From Bacteroidales bacterium (GTDB lineage Bacteria; Bacteroidota; Bacteroidia; Bacteroidales; Bacteroidaceae), in NCBI GenBank assembly GCA_015060905.1, contig SUXQ01000004.1, positions 1-64,000 of the forward strand: a stretch of DNA of 64,000 nucleotides, written 5' to 3'. Of this stretch, positions 1-8,800 are shown in pieces. The notes under the pieces are model-generated. The model was given only the letters and a program-made list of their open reading frames with translations. It was not told the DNA's origin and ran no database searches. Each line of letters begins with the position of its first letter. Position 1 is the stretch's first letter. A program made the position numbers and the translations under genes.

Positions 1-1488
1 TACGTTTGTTGTTGTTGAGCCTGTGATAGTGTCGCTGCGGTTTATCATAAAGCCTTGAACGGTGCTAAGGCCGGGGAGGTAGTTTTCTGCATCTTCTTCG
101 GTGTCTGCTGTGAAGATGGGGATTATACTCTCACCAAATTTGCCGTCGGTGTCAAAAGTTGCAATATTGTTCTTTACGCTTGTGTATTTTTTGTTCCATT
201 TTCCACCACCGGCTTCAAATACAAGGCGACGTGTGGGCTCTGTGGGTGTCAGACGACCTACGGGGTGTATGTTTATATATACGGTCATGCTGTTGGCAAA
301 TGCTTGATTTGCGGGTACAGGGGCTACTTCGTAGTATCCGTTGCTGCTGCCGTCCCAACCGAGGTTGAAGTGGAAGAGACCGTTCATGTCAAAGCCGTCA
401 ATGACGTATGCGTGACCATTGTATTTATCGGGGTCGTTACTTCCTTTACCGAGCATGGGGCGTCCCTGACTCAATTCGTCGGCGAGCCATGAACGAAGAA
501 GTTCGGGCTTGTCGAGGTAGTTAGAGCATGTGATATGTGAAACTCCGGGGTCGTAACCAAAGTATGTTGCATATTTGTAGCCGTCGGTAACTGCTCCTGT
601 TCCGCCGTGGCCGTATCCTGCGCCAAGAGCAATACCTACATGGGCAAGAAGTTTGGAAACTGCTGCTGCCTGTACTTCGTTGTATTCAGTACCGCTTTTG
701 TATGTGGGTAGCATGTTGTCCCAATCGTAGGTTCCTGCGTTGTCAAAGTCGCCTACAAGGGTCATTTTTCCGGAGATTTTTGTAGCTTCGCCTTTCGCGT
801 CCAGGGAGTCTTTATTGACAATTGAATCGTAGGAGAATGTATATTCTTTGTAGCCATTGGGACGCTCGGGGTGTTTCCAATAGCGCATAATCATTCCGAA
901 TGCGGTAGAGGAGCAACCAACAAGTCCGTTGTCGGTTTTTACAGTTTCTTTTCCGTCCTTGATTGTTTTAGTTGTCAAAATAGGGCATTGGTCGTTGTAA
1001 GGGTGACCTTGGTTGAACTTAATTTGGCCGAGCAAAGGGTTTACGTTCTTGCGTACTGCAAAATTGCTGTTTACGAATGCTTTTGCTGCTGCTTTTTTCT
1101 CGGCTTTTGACTCTTCGGGGTAGTCGGCTGCCTTTTTGGCAACTGCAGCGTAGTAGTCGAGCCATGCTGCTGCCGAAGGAGGTGTGTCGTCAACGTTGAA
1201 ACACTCTTCGTCTGAGTAAGCGAGAATGTCGCTCATGCCTTCCTGACCGCCGACAATGACAAAGCCGCCATTTTGTGTGTCGTTGAAGATGTAGTAGGGG
1301 ATGATTTCTCCTGCTTTCTCGGCACGTACTTTTTGGATTTTTGCCGACTTTGTTGAATTAAAGTCGTAGCCGTTGTTTTGCATGAATGCTTTAGCAATGG
1401 CCTGGGCTTCTGCTTCTGAGCGTTGTTGTGCCGCACTTGGTAAAAGTACCATGATTGACAACAACATCGTGAGTAGTGATTTCTTCAT
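1..1488 (-). CDS. C10-family (streptopain-like) secreted cysteine protease, partial
   Basis: Secreted cysteine protease of peptidase family C10 (SpeB/interpain type). The frame runs from an ATG at 1488 off the left edge, so 496 codons are visible and the C-terminus is missing. A Sec signal peptide (about residues 1-21, ending PSAAQ) is followed by a propeptide-like segment rich in Ala and Lys, then the catalytic domain. The nucleophile lies in VGCSSTAFGM (Cys192) and the catalytic His in NGHAYVIDGF (His359), followed by HFNLGWDG with the conserved Trp. Order and spacing match known C10 enzymes, which degrade host or dietary protein outside the cell. The missing C-terminus probably carries an extra domain; that is inference. 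No partner gene is visible. Confidence 0.9.
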   Translation of the reverse strand, partial: MKKSLLTMLLSIMVLLPSAAQQRSEAEAQAIAKAFMQNNGYDFNSTKSAKIQKVRAEKAGEIIPYYIFNDTQNGGFVIVGGQEGMSDILAYSDEECFNVDDTPPSAAAWLDYYAAVAKKAADYPEESKAEKKAAAKAFVNSNFAVRKNVNPLLGQIKFNQGHPYNDQCPILTTKTIKDGKETVKTDNGLVGCSSTAFGMIMRYWKHPERPNGYKEYTFSYDSIVNKDSLDAKGEATKISGKMTLVGDFDNAGTYDWDNMLPTYKSGTEYNEVQAAAVSKLLAHVGIALGAGYGHGGTGAVTDGYKYATYFGYDPGVSHITCSNYLDKPELLRSWLADELSQGRPMLGKGSNDPDKYNGHAYVIDGFDMNGLFHFNLGWDGSSNGYYEVAPVPANQAFANSMTVYINIHPVGRLTPTEPTRRLVFEAGGGKWNKKYTSVKNNIATFDTDGKFGESIIPIFTADTEEDAENYLPGLSTVQGFMINRSDTITGSTTTNV

Positions 1489-1610
1489 AAATAAATTTTT
1501 AGGTTAATAGTATTTTTGATTTTTTGTTTGCTAATGCCATACTGTGGCAAAGATATTAATTTTATATTAATATCTTGTCCTTTTTTGTGAGTATTTTTTA
1601 TTGTTGGCTT

Positions 1611-2069
1611 TTATTGCGAGATTATTGTTTGATAATCGGGGATTTCTTGCATGAAGGTGTAGCTGTTTGCTGTGTAGTCCATTTTGCAACAGTAGTGCTT
1701 AAGGCCGTTGCTTACAATGAGATAGTCTACTTTTAGTACAAGATTGTATCGGGCTATTTGCGAGAATGTGTTTTTGTTGATGGTTACACTTGGGGCTTTG
1801 TATTCGATTATGGCTCGGGGGATTAGGTTTTTGTCGTATATTACTGTGTCGCATCTTAGTTTGATGTTGTTTAGGGTGATTGCTGTTTCATTTGCCATCA
1901 GTGATGCGGGGTATCCTTTTGTTGATATGAGGTAGTGTATAAAGTGTTGGCGCACCCATTCTTCGGGGGTGAGGGCTACGTGGGATTTGCGTAGTATGTC
2001 GAAAATGCGGGTTTTTCCGTTTTCTGTTGTTATTTTTGTGTCGTATGGGGGTAGGTTTAATCTTTGCAT
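1611..2069 (-). CDS. Stand-alone HsdR_N-like nuclease-fold protein
   Basis: Small protein of about 152 residues resembling the N-terminal nuclease-like domain of type I restriction HsdR subunits (HSDR_N_2 type). A candidate PD-(D/E)xK core is visible: CDTVIYD supplies the Asp and AIIEYKAP supplies the ExK. No helicase or translocase domain and no hsdM/hsdS lie nearby, so it is not a complete restriction subunit. From general knowledge, such short proteins are common next to holA in Bacteroidetes and their role is unknown. An upstream ATG at 2126 would add 19 residues, but that extension crosses the likely divergent holA promoter, so the start at 2069 (MQRLNLPPYD) is preferred. Confidence 0.75.
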   Translation of the reverse strand: MQRLNLPPYDTKITTENGKTRIFDILRKSHVALTPEEWVRQHFIHYLISTKGYPASLMANETAITLNNIKLRCDTVIYDKNLIPRAIIEYKAPSVTINKNTFSQIARYNLVLKVDYLIVSNGLKHYCCKMDYTANSYTFMQEIPDYQTIISQ

Positions 2070-2089
2070 TTTGTATCTTTGCGGAGTAG

Positions 2090-2097
2090 TATCTTTG
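2090..2097 (+). promoter_or_regulatory. Candidate -7 box of the holA promoter
   Basis: TATCTTTG matches the Bacteroidetes -7 consensus TAnnTTTG and lies 48 bases before the holA ATG. A second identical TATCTTTG lies at 2074-2081. TTTG-like -33 boxes upstream are not at the ideal distance, so only the -7 boxes are called. Confidence 0.45.
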
Positions 2098-2145
2098 CAA
2101 AGATACTGTATTTTTGAATTTTGCATAGTTTATTTTGACGATTTT

Positions 2146-3159
2146 ATGGCTAAGCATACGTTTGATTCGGTTTTTTCGGAACTGAAAAAGGGGAAATTTC
2201 ATCCGGTGTATTATTTTATGGGTGAGGAGTCTTTTTATATTGACCGTCTTACTGATTATATTGCCGAGAATGCTCTTCCCGAGGAGGAGCGTGGATTTAA
2301 TCAGACGGTTCTTTATGGACCGGATACTTCGATGGATGCGGTGGTTAATGCCGCGAGGAGTTTCCCGATGATGGCCGAGCGACAGGTTATTATTGTTAAG
2401 GAGGCGCAACATATTAAGAATCATGATGCTTTGTTGGCTTATTTGAGACATCCGCAGCCGACGACTGTGCTTGTGTTTGCTCATAAGAATGGGTCGCTGG
2501 ACAAGAGGAAAAAGGTTGCTGCCGAGCTTGAGAAGGTGGGCATTGTTGTTGAATTTAAAAAGGTTAGGGATGAACAGTTGCCGACGTTTGTGAATAATTA
2601 TTTGCGTGGTAAGGGTGCGGTGGCCGATTCTAAGACTGTGGTAATGATTTGCGAGGCTGTGGGTGCGGACTTGAATCGTTTGGCGGGGGAGATTGATAAG
2701 CTGATGTTGGGTGTTCCTGCCGGTAGTGTGATGATTACTCCGGAGATGGTGGAGGAGAATATCGGTATCAGCAAGGAGTATAATAATTTTGAGTTGCAGA
2801 GTGCTTTGGTGAATAGGGATGTTTATAAGGCTAATAAGATTATCGGCTATTTTGCGAATAATCCTAAGAAGAATCCTATTCAGCTTACGTTGTCTGTTTT
2901 GTTCGGATTTTTCTCAAATGTGATGATGGCTTATTATGCTCCCGACAAGAGTGAGAGGGGGGTGGCTGCTTTCTTGGGCTTGAAGTCTGTGTGGGGTGTT
3001 GGGGATTATCTGACTGCGATGAAGAATTATAGGGCGGTGCATGTGATGGAGATTTTGCATGAGATTCGTTTAGCTGATGCGCGTTCGAAGGGTGGTGATG
3101 CTGTCGTTGTTCCGGATAGGGAGATTATGCGTGAGTTGTTGTATAAAATTTTGCACTGA
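2146..3159 (+). CDS. holA: DNA polymerase III subunit delta
   Basis: Clamp-loader delta subunit, which opens the beta sliding clamp during replication. The protein is 337 residues, the usual length. It begins MAKHTFDSVFSELKKGKF and shows the family's N-terminal PVYYFMGEESFYIDRL and the FVFAHKNG-like region, without a Walker A motif, as expected for delta. The frame is open further upstream, but the extra 59 residues cross the promoter and are unlike the family, so the ATG at 2146 is used. It is transcribed away from the HsdR_N-like gene and ends in a terminator hairpin. Confidence 0.93.
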   Translation: MAKHTFDSVFSELKKGKFHPVYYFMGEESFYIDRLTDYIAENALPEEERGFNQTVLYGPDTSMDAVVNAARSFPMMAERQVIIVKEAQHIKNHDALLAYLRHPQPTTVLVFAHKNGSLDKRKKVAAELEKVGIVVEFKKVRDEQLPTFVNNYLRGKGAVADSKTVVMICEAVGADLNRLAGEIDKLMLGVPAGSVMITPEMVEENIGISKEYNNFELQSALVNRDVYKANKIIGYFANNPKKNPIQLTLSVLFGFFSNVMMAYYAPDKSERGVAAFLGLKSVWGVGDYLTAMKNYRAVHVMEILHEIRLADARSKGGDAVVVPDREIMRELLYKILH

Positions 3160-3187
3160 TTTTTTTCTTTTAGTGAAATATTGCTTG

Positions 3188-3224
3188 GAGCTTGTGAAAT
3201 TTGTGTTTCGCAGGCTCTTTTTTC
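3188..3224 (+). terminator. Rho-independent terminator after holA
   Basis: A 12-bp stem (3188-3199 with 3206-3217, two G-T pairs) with a 6-base loop is followed by a T-run. It lies 28 bases after the holA stop codon. Confidence 0.75.
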
Positions 3225-3397
3225 TATTTTTATAAATTGTTGGCAGGGTGGGGTGTTGTTTTATTGCTTTGTTATTCAGTATTTTAGGCTGATTTTTCTT
3301 TCCTTTTGACCCTCTGAGATTTTAATATTTGTTTCCGTTCCGAGGGTAGGGCGGGAATTTTTGAATTTTGTCGCATTGTTCCGGTGGTTTTTTGAGT

Positions 3398-3915
3398 TTT
3401 GTAAATAGTTGTGGACTTAATTTACAAAAGTTTAATTGTAACGTTTGTAAAGAGGGTGGTGTGCGCTGATTTTTTACCCTGTTAGTTTTGTATATTGCAT
3501 AAAGATTCAAGAAACGGCTCTTTGCGGATGAAAAAATGTATATTTTATATGCAGAATTTATTCATAGCGTTTGAATGATTCGTTATGCGTTGAAAATGAG
3601 CGTGTTTGTGTTTGTTTTATAAAGTTGTGGTTTAATGTATTGATGGGTGGTTTTTGTATATATGTGCTATTTACTTCATTTTTGATTTATGTGATAGGCT
3701 TACTACTCTGATTGTGAATGTATTACGCGTGTAAATTAAAGTTGTTTATAGGTATTTGCTCTTTTTTTGTGTATAATTTTTTATGAAATTCACATAATAA
3801 ACGCGTAAAAACATTTGTAAAATTGAAAATTTACAAAAATTATAGTCTATGGTGTTTGCTACTTTCATAAATAGTTGTTACATTTGTATAGTTTTTCATA
3901 AATGATATTTGTAAA
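3398..3915. promoter_or_regulatory. Six TTTGTAAA/TTTACAAA motifs upstream of the XRE regulator
   Basis: This 757-base gap (3160-3917) has no convincing gene. It holds six copies of one 8-base motif in either orientation: TTTGTAAA at 3398-3405, 3444-3451, 3814-3821 and 3908-3915; TTTACAAA at 3421-3428 and 3830-3837. The first three starts are exactly 23 bases apart, about two helical turns. The fourth and fifth form an inverted pair with an 8-base spacer. The last ends two bases before the regulator's ATG. This is the pattern expected of operators for a dimeric helix-turn-helix protein, most simply the XRE protein acting on its own promoter. That link is inference. Confidence 0.55.
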
Positions 3916-3917
3916 TT

Positions 3918-4454
3918 ATGAATGAGCGTGACAGAATTGAATATTTGATGAATTTGTATGGATTGACTCCTTCGCAGTTTTCTGATAGGACAGGGATACA
4001 GCGTGCGTCGGTGTCGCATATTTTGAGCAATAGGAATAAGCCCAGCTTGGATATTTTGCTTAAAATTTATCATGCTTTTCAGGGAGTTGAACTTGCGTGG
4101 TTGGTTGCCGGTGAAGGAAATCCTCCTACGCTGAATAGTGAAGATGTTGATATTCAAGAGACTGAGACGGTTAATGCTGTTGATGGTGCTCAACGAACTA
4201 CTAATATGCTTTTTTCGTTTATGGAGGAGGATGTTAAGTCGCAAAAGGATACGAATAAACAGAGTGTAAATGCTCCTGCACATAAGGCCGTCGAGGCGGT
4301 AGGTGCGGCCGAAACTGTTGCGTCTGAGCTCTCTGATGACCGGCCGAAAAAGGTTGCTTCTTTTTCGGCTGACGCGGGTTCTGATAAAAGGATAAAGGAG
4401 ATAAAGATATTTTATAATAATGGTACTTATGAGACTTTTTTCCCCGAAAAGTGA
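3918..4454 (+). CDS. XRE-family helix-turn-helix regulator
   Basis: DNA-binding protein of 178 residues. An HTH_3 domain occupies about residues 5-62: NLYGLTPSQFSDRTGIQRAS is the helix-turn-helix, followed by VSHILSNRNKPSLDILLKI. The remaining two thirds is polar and Ala/Glu/Lys-rich, apparently disordered, and ends in a short motif NNGTYETFFPEK. From general knowledge this architecture is frequent in Bacteroidetes and the ligand is unknown. The gene stands alone between a long regulatory gap and pyrK. TTTGTAAA motifs reach to within two bases of its start, suggesting it represses itself. Confidence 0.85.
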   Translation: MNERDRIEYLMNLYGLTPSQFSDRTGIQRASVSHILSNRNKPSLDILLKIYHAFQGVELAWLVAGEGNPPTLNSEDVDIQETETVNAVDGAQRTTNMLFSFMEEDVKSQKDTNKQSVNAPAHKAVEAVGAAETVASELSDDRPKKVASFSADAGSDKRIKEIKIFYNNGTYETFFPEK

Positions 4455-4505
4455 TTCTTTGTGTTTGTGATTCACTTTGTTTAGGTGTTATAAGTTTTTG
4501 GGTGT

Positions 4506-4541
4506 AAAGACTGTGGCAGTGTTTGTCCGGTCTTTTTTTTT
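4506..4541 (+). terminator. Weak terminator after the XRE gene
   Basis: A short stem (AAAGAC at 4506-4511 with GTCTTT at 4530-4535) is followed by a run of Ts to about 4541. It lies about 50 bases after the XRE stop codon and before the pyrK promoter. Confidence 0.5.
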
Positions 4542-4581
4542 ATTGTTGGTCGAATGTGAAATTAATTTATATAGGTGTTAT

Positions 4582-4612
4582 TTTGCTTTTTGAAGGCTTT
4601 GTGTTATCTTCG
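4582..4612 (+). promoter_or_regulatory. Promoter of pyrK-pyrD
   Basis: TTTG (4582-4585) and TATCTTCG (4605-4612) are separated by 19 bases, a near-perfect Bacteroidetes -33/-7 pair. It lies about 78 bases upstream of the pyrK ATG. Confidence 0.75.
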
Positions 4613-4689
4613 CATGTGCGGATTGTTAATATCTATTTTATTTGTTTATTAAGGAATCTTATTATTTAATTATTAATATATTAAGGCGT

Positions 4690-5457
4690 ATGAAAAAGTA
4701 TTTGGTCGATTTGACGGTAAAATGTGTGCAGCAGGTTAATGCCACATGTGTACTGTTGGTTATGACTGACGACAAGCCTCTTCCCCCTTGCAAGCCCGGC
4801 CAGTTTGCCGAATTGCGTATCGATGATACTCAGGGGATTATACTTAGAAGGCCTATTTCTATCCATTATCTGGATGTGGAGAAGAATGAGATTGGTTTTC
4901 TTGTTCAGGTTGTTGGGGAAGGTACTAAATGGCTTGCTTCCGTTGAGCCGGGGGATAAGGTTAATACTCTTTTCCCTCTTGGTAACTGTTTCGGCATTGA
5001 TGGTGATAAAAGTAAAAAGTTGCTCCTTGTGGGCGGTGGCGTAGGCTGTGCTCCTCTCTATTATTTGGGGGCGGAACTGAAAAAGGCCGGCTATGATTTT
5101 ACTTTCCTAATAGGTGCCCGTAAGAAAGAGGATTTGTACAGACGCGATGAATTTGAGGCTTTTGGGCGTGTGGAATATACTACCGAGGATGCTTCGCTTG
5201 GCGAGAAGGGGTTTGTGACGAATCACTCTGTTCTGAATGAGAAATTTGATAAGATTTATACGTGTGGTCCTAAGCCTATGATGATGGCTGTTGCCGCTTA
5301 TGCTAAGCAAAATAATATCGCGTGCGAGGTTTCGCTTGAGAATAAGATGGCGTGTGGTCTTGGTGCTTGTCTCTGCTGTGTGGAAGATACAAAGGAGGGG
5401 CATCGCTGTGTTTGTACTGATGGTCCTGTATTTTCAATTGATGAATTAAAATGGTAA
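4690..5457 (+). CDS. pyrK: Dihydroorotate dehydrogenase B electron-transfer subunit
   Basis: FAD/[2Fe-2S] subunit that passes electrons from dihydroorotate oxidation to NAD+ in pyrimidine synthesis. The protein is 255 residues, the usual size. An RRPIS FAD-binding motif lies at residues 53-57 and a GGGVGCAP nucleotide-binding loop at 115-122. Near the C-terminus CGLGACLCC and a further Cys in HRCVC supply the [2Fe-2S] ligands. The frame is open for 16 residues upstream; the ATG at 4690 starts at the usual [10 protein letters not shown]. The stop overlaps the pyrD start by 7 bases, so the two subunits are translationally coupled. Confidence 0.95.
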   Translation: MKKYLVDLTVKCVQQVNATCVLLVMTDDKPLPPCKPGQFAELRIDDTQGIILRRPISIHYLDVEKNEIGFLVQVVGEGTKWLASVEPGDKVNTLFPLGNCFGIDGDKSKKLLLVGGGVGCAPLYYLGAELKKAGYDFTFLIGARKKEDLYRRDEFEAFGRVEYTTEDASLGEKGFVTNHSVLNEKFDKIYTCGPKPMMMAVAAYAKQNNIACEVSLENKMACGLGACLCCVEDTKEGHRCVCTDGPVFSIDELKW

Positions 5458-6362
5458 AGACTGATGTTAAAATAGGTGGATTGCACCTTAAAAATCCGGT
5501 AATGACCGCTTCGGGAACTTTTGGTTACGGCCTTGAGTTTGCCGATTTTGTGGATCTTGAGAAATTAGGCGGTTTTGTTGTTAAAGGTACTACTTTGAAG
5601 GCGAGAGAGGGTAATCCCTATCCGCGCAGTGCCGAGACGCCTATGGGTATGCTCAACGCTGTGGGATTGCAGAATAAGGGTGTCGATTATTTTGCCGAGC
5701 ATATTTACCCCGAACTTAAGGACTTGAATACTAATGTTATTGTTAATGTTTCGGGTGCTTGTATCGAAGATTATGTTGCTACGGCCGAAAAAGTGGCTGC
5801 TCTGGATGGTATTCCCGGTATTGAGCTGAATATTTCTTGTCCCAATGTGAAACAGGGAGGAATGGCTTTTGGTGTTCAGGCGGCGTCGGCTGCCGAGGTT
5901 GTGTCGGCTGTGCGCAAGGTGTATCCTAAGACTCTGATTGTTAAGCTCTCGCCGAATGTTACTGATATAACAGAGATTGCGCGTGCCGTTGAGGGTGCGG
6001 GTGCCGATAGTGTTTCGCTTATAAATACGCTGTTGGGCATGGCTATCGACTCGGAGAAGCGTCGTCCTATTCTTTCTACTGTTACAGGTGGTATGAGCGG
6101 CCCTGCTGTTAAGCCTATTGCTTTGCGCATGGTGTGGCAGGTTGCTAATGCTGTGAAGATTCCTGTTGTGGGTATGGGTGGTATTACCAATGGTAGGGAT
6201 GCTGTGGAATTCTTGCTTGCCGGAGCGTCGGCCATAGAGGTTGGTACTGCTAATTTTATGAATCCTGCTGTAACGGGTGAAATTGTGGACTATATTGAGG
6301 ATTATTTAGTGCGTCACAATTTCTCTTCTGTTGATGAAATTATAGGCGGTTTACAGTTGTAA
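5451..6362 (+). CDS. pyrD: Dihydroorotate dehydrogenase, class 1B catalytic subunit
   Basis: FMN subunit of dihydroorotate dehydrogenase, converting dihydroorotate to orotate. Class 1B is shown by its length (303 residues), by the catalytic Cys130 in [13 protein letters not shown], and by pyrK directly upstream and overlapping. Other family motifs are [11 protein letters not shown] near the N-terminus, the NTLLGMAID phosphate region and the GMGGI barrel motif. It works as an NAD-linked heterotetramer with PyrK in the cytosol. A strong hairpin terminator follows. Confidence 0.96.
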   Translation: MVKTDVKIGGLHLKNPVMTASGTFGYGLEFADFVDLEKLGGFVVKGTTLKAREGNPYPRSAETPMGMLNAVGLQNKGVDYFAEHIYPELKDLNTNVIVNVSGACIEDYVATAEKVAALDGIPGIELNISCPNVKQGGMAFGVQAASAAEVVSAVRKVYPKTLIVKLSPNVTDITEIARAVEGAGADSVSLINTLLGMAIDSEKRRPILSTVTGGMSGPAVKPIALRMVWQVANAVKIPVVGMGGITNGRDAVEFLLAGASAIEVGTANFMNPAVTGEIVDYIEDYLVRHNFSSVDEIIGGLQL

Positions 6363-6376
6363 TGCTGATTTTGTAA

Positions 6377-6416
6377 TAACAGCCCAATGTTACATTTGTA
6401 ATATTGGGCTGTTATT
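6377..6416 (+). terminator. Terminator after pyrD
   Basis: An 18-bp stem (6377-6394 with 6400-6417, one G-T pair) ends in a T-rich tract. It begins 15 bases after the pyrD stop codon. Confidence 0.75.
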
Positions 6417-6519
6417 TTATTGATATTTAGGTGGTTGTAGTTAATTTACAAAAATAGCTCATTCTTTTACGTACGTGCTTGAATTTTTTAGTTTACAAAT
6501 GTGACTTTCTTGAATTTTG

Positions 6520-6571
6520 TTTTATACAAAAATACACTGCAAGGCGTATTGCAGTGTATTTTTGTATAAAA
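6520..6571. terminator. Perfect 23-bp inverted repeat between convergent pyrD and trmD
   Basis: Arms 6520-6542 and 6549-6571 are exact reverse complements around a 6-base loop. Each arm's outer part is T-rich on one strand and A-rich on the other, so it can terminate transcription in both directions. It serves trmD on the minus strand and backs up the pyrD terminator. Confidence 0.75.
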
Positions 6572-6595
6572 TTTGCTATTTGTATGAAAAATTTA

Positions 6596-7270
6596 CTATT
6601 TTAATAGGTCGGGGCGCAGTAATTTTGTGCGTTCGAGTGACTGTTCAAACTCCCATTTGCGGATATTTGCTTCGTGGCCCGAGAGAAGAACATCGGGAAC
6701 TTTCCATCCGTTATACTCTGCAGGGCGTGTGTATACGGGCGGGGCAAGCAAATTATCCTGAAACGAGTCGGATAAAGCTGATGTTTCGTCGCCTAATACC
6801 CCCGGAATTAGGCGAATAACCGCGTCGCAGATTGTCATTACTGCCAATTCGCCACCTGTAAGAACAAAATCACCAATGCTTATTTCTTTGGTTATCAAAT
6901 GTTCACGTATTCTGTGGTCGATTCCTTTGTAGTGACCGCACAAAAATATGAGATTTTGCTTCATTGAGAGGGTATTTGCCATTGGTTGGTCCAATTTTGC
7001 TCCATCGGGCGAGGTGTAGATGACCTCATCGTACTCTCTTTGCGATTTTAGATGGGTTATGCAACGGTCGATTGGCTCGATTTTCATTACTAATCCTGCG
7101 CATCCTCCGAAAGGATAGTCGTCGGTTTTGTGATGTTTGTCGGTTGTATAATCTCTTAAATTGTGTAAAATAATTTCAGCGTGCCCCTTTTTTTGTGCTC
7201 TGCCGAGGATGGAGGTGTTGAAAAAGCTCTCCATCATTTCAGGAAATGTTGTTAAAATATCTACGCGCAT
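6596..7270 (-). CDS. trmD: tRNA (guanine37-N1)-methyltransferase
   Basis: Methylates G37 next to the anticodon in several tRNAs using S-adenosylmethionine, preventing +1 frameshifts. The protein is 224 residues, usual for Bacteroidetes. It starts [17 protein letters not shown] and shows the family motifs [30 protein letters not shown] and [13 protein letters not shown], the last two from the SPOUT knot that binds the methyl donor. The Cys in FGGCAG sits where a Gly is common. It stands alone, convergent with pyrD. Confidence 0.96.
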   Translation of the reverse strand: MRVDILTTFPEMMESFFNTSILGRAQKKGHAEIILHNLRDYTTDKHHKTDDYPFGGCAGLVMKIEPIDRCITHLKSQREYDEVIYTSPDGAKLDQPMANTLSMKQNLIFLCGHYKGIDHRIREHLITKEISIGDFVLTGGELAVMTICDAVIRLIPGVLGDETSALSDSFQDNLLAPPVYTRPAEYNGWKVPDVLLSGHEANIRKWEFEQSLERTKLLRPDLLK

Positions 7271-8084
7271 ATTATTTTGTGTTGTTTTTCTGCTTTATTA
7301 TGCAAATGTAGAATTTTATTTTATTCTTCACAAATTTGTAACTCCTTTTAGTCTCTTTTCTATTTTCTGCGAGAATCGAATATTTGGATTCTTTTCGTGT
7401 GATTGATGGGAATTTTTAATTCTCGCAGAATTTCTCCTTATTATATATACGCCGAATTTCCTTGCGGCTTGAATAAATGTAAAGAAATATTACTTTTATA
7501 ATAATACCTATTATTGCTCATACTGTTGAGTGTAGCCAAAAATGTCTAAAGAGGGGCGGCGTAATTTTTGCGAAAAAATAGAATTTTTTGTGAGAATTGC
7601 AGGTGAGTGTGGTTCTATAATGTAGAAGTTGCATACTCGTTGTTAAAATGTAAATTTCACATTTTCTATATTTTGTGTTAATTCTGCAGCCTTAACTTGT
7701 AGAATCGTTGCTATCTTCGCGTTTGAAATAACGTGCATTGTAAAAAATTACTTGCTTTAACAAACGCTTTTTTGTACCATCGCAGCAATTCCGCGCATTG
7801 TGGATGCGGGAAGGACATATTTTAAGAGCGTTTGAAATTATCTTTGTTCAGAAAATCGCCAATTTAATGAACAACTCAAAGATAATGAGCAAGGCGCTCA
7901 CGTCAGTGTTATATATATGCCCGGTAGGGTGTACTATATATACATTTGGCGTGGGTTATTGTTTGTTACTTGATGATGGGCAGTCCAGAGCCTCAATGTT
8001 GTAATTAACAATAGTTCTCACGCCCTGTTTCTTTATTATCGCACTCATCGGGGAATTGTGAGGGCAAAGAAAAAAGTTTTTTTT
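7271..8084. other. Long non-coding leader region before the BspA-like gene
   Basis: About 810 bases without a convincing gene. TATCTTCG at 7712-7719 is a possible -7 box with no well-spaced -33 box. The part nearest the gene has paired segments: a perfect 10-bp inverted repeat (7837-7846 with 7877-7886) and an interrupted stem of 6 plus 7 bp (7948-7963 with 8007-8024). This suggests a structured 5' untranslated region of about 350 bases. A decayed match to 7815-7846 lies before the broken paralogue at about 12935-12970. Confidence 0.4.
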
Positions 8085-8732
8085 ATGCTAAAATTTTACT
8101 TTAAAAAGATGCTGATGGCAGTGGTTGCGCTGCTGTGCAGCTTAACTGTGAGTGCCCACGACTTTGAGGTGGACGGAATTTATTATAATTTAGCCTCGGT
8201 GTCGGATTTAGTTGTACAGGTTGCTTTTGAAGGAGAAAAGTATAATACGTCCAATGAATACTCGGGTAGTGTTGTAATTCCTGAAACAGTTGCATACAAT
8301 GGAAATAGTTACAGCGTTATAGGCATACATCGTGAAGCGTTTTCAGGTTGCAGCGGCCTTACAAGCATCTACGTATTAAATGAAACTCCGATTAGTGTTA
8401 AATCCGATATTCTTGGAAATTACGATACTACTTTATATGTTCCGCAAGGGGAACTCGAAGTTTATAAAGCTGCCGAGGGTTGGGGATATTTTGCAAATAT
8501 CGTAGAATTTGACCCGACAGGCATTGAGGATGTAACGGAGGATGCTCCTGCGTTTAAGGTTACAGCCGGCGGTATTCAAATGACTGCTGCCGAGGGTAAG
8601 GCTGTTGCTGTTTATTCTGCCGGCGGTGCGCTTGTGGAAAAAATTGCTGTTTATGAGGGCGAGGAAATTGCGCTCGACAAGGGTGTTTATATTATCCGCG
8701 TGGGCGAGAAGGCTGTGAAAGTGAAATTGTAA
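8085..8732 (+). CDS. BspA-like leucine-rich-repeat surface protein
   Basis: Exported protein of 215 residues. A signal peptide (MLKFYFKKMLMAVVALLCSL, cleavage near SAH) is followed by a BspA/LRR_5-type unit with GIHREAFSGCSGLTSIYV and the strand TTLYVPQGELEVYKAAEGW. The C-terminal 70 residues form a beta-rich domain ending GVYIIRVGEKAVKVKL, which resembles sorting domains of secreted Bacteroidetes proteins. A GTG at 8058 would add nine charged residues before the signal peptide, so the ATG at 8085 is chosen. BspA proteins are adhesins in related species; the role here is inferred. Two fragments of a close paralogue flank the island at 13.0 and 21.6 kb. Confidence 0.75.
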   Translation: MLKFYFKKMLMAVVALLCSLTVSAHDFEVDGIYYNLASVSDLVVQVAFEGEKYNTSNEYSGSVVIPETVAYNGNSYSVIGIHREAFSGCSGLTSIYVLNETPISVKSDILGNYDTTLYVPQGELEVYKAAEGWGYFANIVEFDPTGIEDVTEDAPAFKVTAGGIQMTAAEGKAVAVYSAGGALVEKIAVYEGEEIALDKGVYIIRVGEKAVKVKL

Positions 8733-8754
8733 GATTTTGTGATTCTATTTTATT

Positions 8755-8788
8755 GGTTGCGTCCTTTACTTCGGGCGCAACCTTTTTT
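8755..8788 (+). terminator. Terminator after the BspA-like gene
   Basis: A 10-bp GC-rich stem (8755-8764 with 8773-8782, one G-T pair) is followed by six Ts. An almost identical hairpin follows the paralogous fragment at 22.0 kb. It also lies just past the end of convergent hydF. Confidence 0.85.
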
Positions 8789-8800
8789 GTTTATTATACA

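Noticed and set aside
1611-2069. Type I restriction system
   Set aside because: Only an HsdR_N-like domain is present; no helicase, methylase or specificity subunit is in the window.
3322-3510. 62-codon minus-strand frame upstream of the XRE gene
   Set aside because: Lies across three TTTGTAAA motifs in AT-rich DNA; basic, low-complexity product without a start context.
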